Source: Diploptera punctata
Lineage: Eukaryota; Arthropoda; Insecta; Blattodea; Blaberidae
Reading direction: 5' to 3'
Length of the DNA stretch: 64,000 nt
Assembly: GCA_030220185.1 (NCBI GenBank)
Contig: JASPKZ010003438.1
Location: 1-64,000 of the forward strand
The notes beneath the pieces are model-generated. The model did not search any database. It was not told the origin of the DNA and saw only the letters and a list, made by a program, of their open reading frames with translations. Shown one piece after another: positions 63,470 through 64,000 of this stretch. The position numbers were made by a program, and so were the translations under genes. The stretch's first letter is position 1, and the number at the start of each line of letters is the position of its first letter.

Positions 63470-63790
63470 GGTAGCATGCTGCCTTGTCACGCAGCGGGCC
63501 CAGGTTCGATCCCCGGTCAGGACAGTTTTCCTGGATGAGGTTTTTATCAAGGGTTTTCCTCACCTGTAAGACAAATGTCAGGAAAACTTTAAGGCCTAAA
63601 CGGTCCCCAAAATCATATGGCCATCATCATTTTCATCATCACCCTTATCGTTATCATCATCTTCCTTCATCGATGTGGAAAGCAACGGGAAGCTATCACA
63701 CCTACAATTCCCTAGTAAAGCTGCAAGCATAGCATGAAAATGCTATGATTGCAGTGAAGGACCTGCCTTCGGGCAGAATTACTATGGATA
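63470..63790 (+). mobile_element. tRNA-Asp-like SINE, 5'-truncated
   Basis: It starts in the tRNA head (GAGGTAGCATGCTGCCTTGT) after a (GT)n/(TA)n run and continues through the family body to GGACCTGCCTTCGGGCAG. It closely matches 48141-48452. Confidence 0.85.
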
Positions 63791-63799
63791 TATAAGTAA

Positions 63800-64000
63800 A
63801 GTAAAGTGATCCCACGACAGGCCTCAGGAGGCCCTTGGGGTAATAGGAGGTTAAGGCTCTCACTTTTTCTAGACAATCGGCACTTGATGTCAGCTGGGTT
63901 GTTAGCCCTGCGTAACGGCCGCTTTTACCTGCTGAACAAGCGTCTGGTACTCATTTCCATTAGAGGCTGAGTCGACCCTAGGACCATAGTGCCACGGGGC
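63800..64000 (-). mobile_element. tRNA-derived SINE, family 4, cut by window end
   Basis: GGCCCTTGGGGTAATAGGAG, TCTAGACAATCGGCACTTGA and GGCTGAGTCGACCCTAGG match the copy at 51430-51715. The tRNA head lies beyond the window. Confidence 0.7.

Overview
This is eukaryotic DNA, most likely from an insect with a large, repeat-bloated genome. A cockroach, termite or orthopteran would fit, but that is inference from the mix of repeats. No bacterial gene organisation is present. The only host-gene signal is a series of + strand exon-like segments at 12539-12695, 22039-22283, 28108-28207 and 31692-31869, with a weak fifth candidate at 38736-38786. They encode consecutive spectrin-repeat segments that resemble a spectraplakin (short stop / MACF1 / dystonin family). 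Their introns are 3-10 kb long and full of transposons. Most of these exons carry a frameshift or stop, so the copy is either a decayed paralogue or an assembly with base errors.

Nearly everything else is mobile DNA. LINEs: a degenerate jockey/CR1-like element (1-3700, -), a full-length RTE-clade element (3864-7022, -) inserted in another LINE, RTE pieces at 16093-18029, 44720-44915, 45689-46549 and 61836-63365, a CR1/L2-like element (39910-42064, +) nested in a mariner, another LINE at 46960-49145, and a twin-primed RNase H LINE at 58907-59516. Penelope-like elements (PLEs, reverse transcriptase plus GIY-YIG) recur at about 12 loci, often as inverted pairs, and their termini contain hammerhead ribozyme cores. 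DNA transposons: three or four mariners, one Tc1, one pogo/Tigger, an internally deleted piggyBac with TTAA ends, and a 12.3 kb PIF/Harbinger-like element (49465-61732) that contains much of the last quarter of the window. Four ordinary tRNA-headed SINE families (Leu-like, Asp-like and two others) are scattered about.

The most unusual material is a pair of related repeat families whose core is a tRNA-like sequence with an anticodon loop lacking U33. They occur as inverted (head-to-head) dimers or tandem arrays, and at least five such insertions, from 57 to 1946 bp long, are each flanked by one 12-15 bp target-site duplication. The largest (35545-37490) is a palindrome of 304-bp tandem units. 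The multimer therefore appears to have integrated as one unit, which I do not recognise as a standard SINE behaviour.

The layering is clear in several places from duplicated target sites: RTE in LINE, PLE hairpin in LINE, piggyBac in PLE, tRNA dimer in RTE, tRNA dimer and SINE in pogo, LINE in mariner in an old tRNA repeat, and SINE in LINE.
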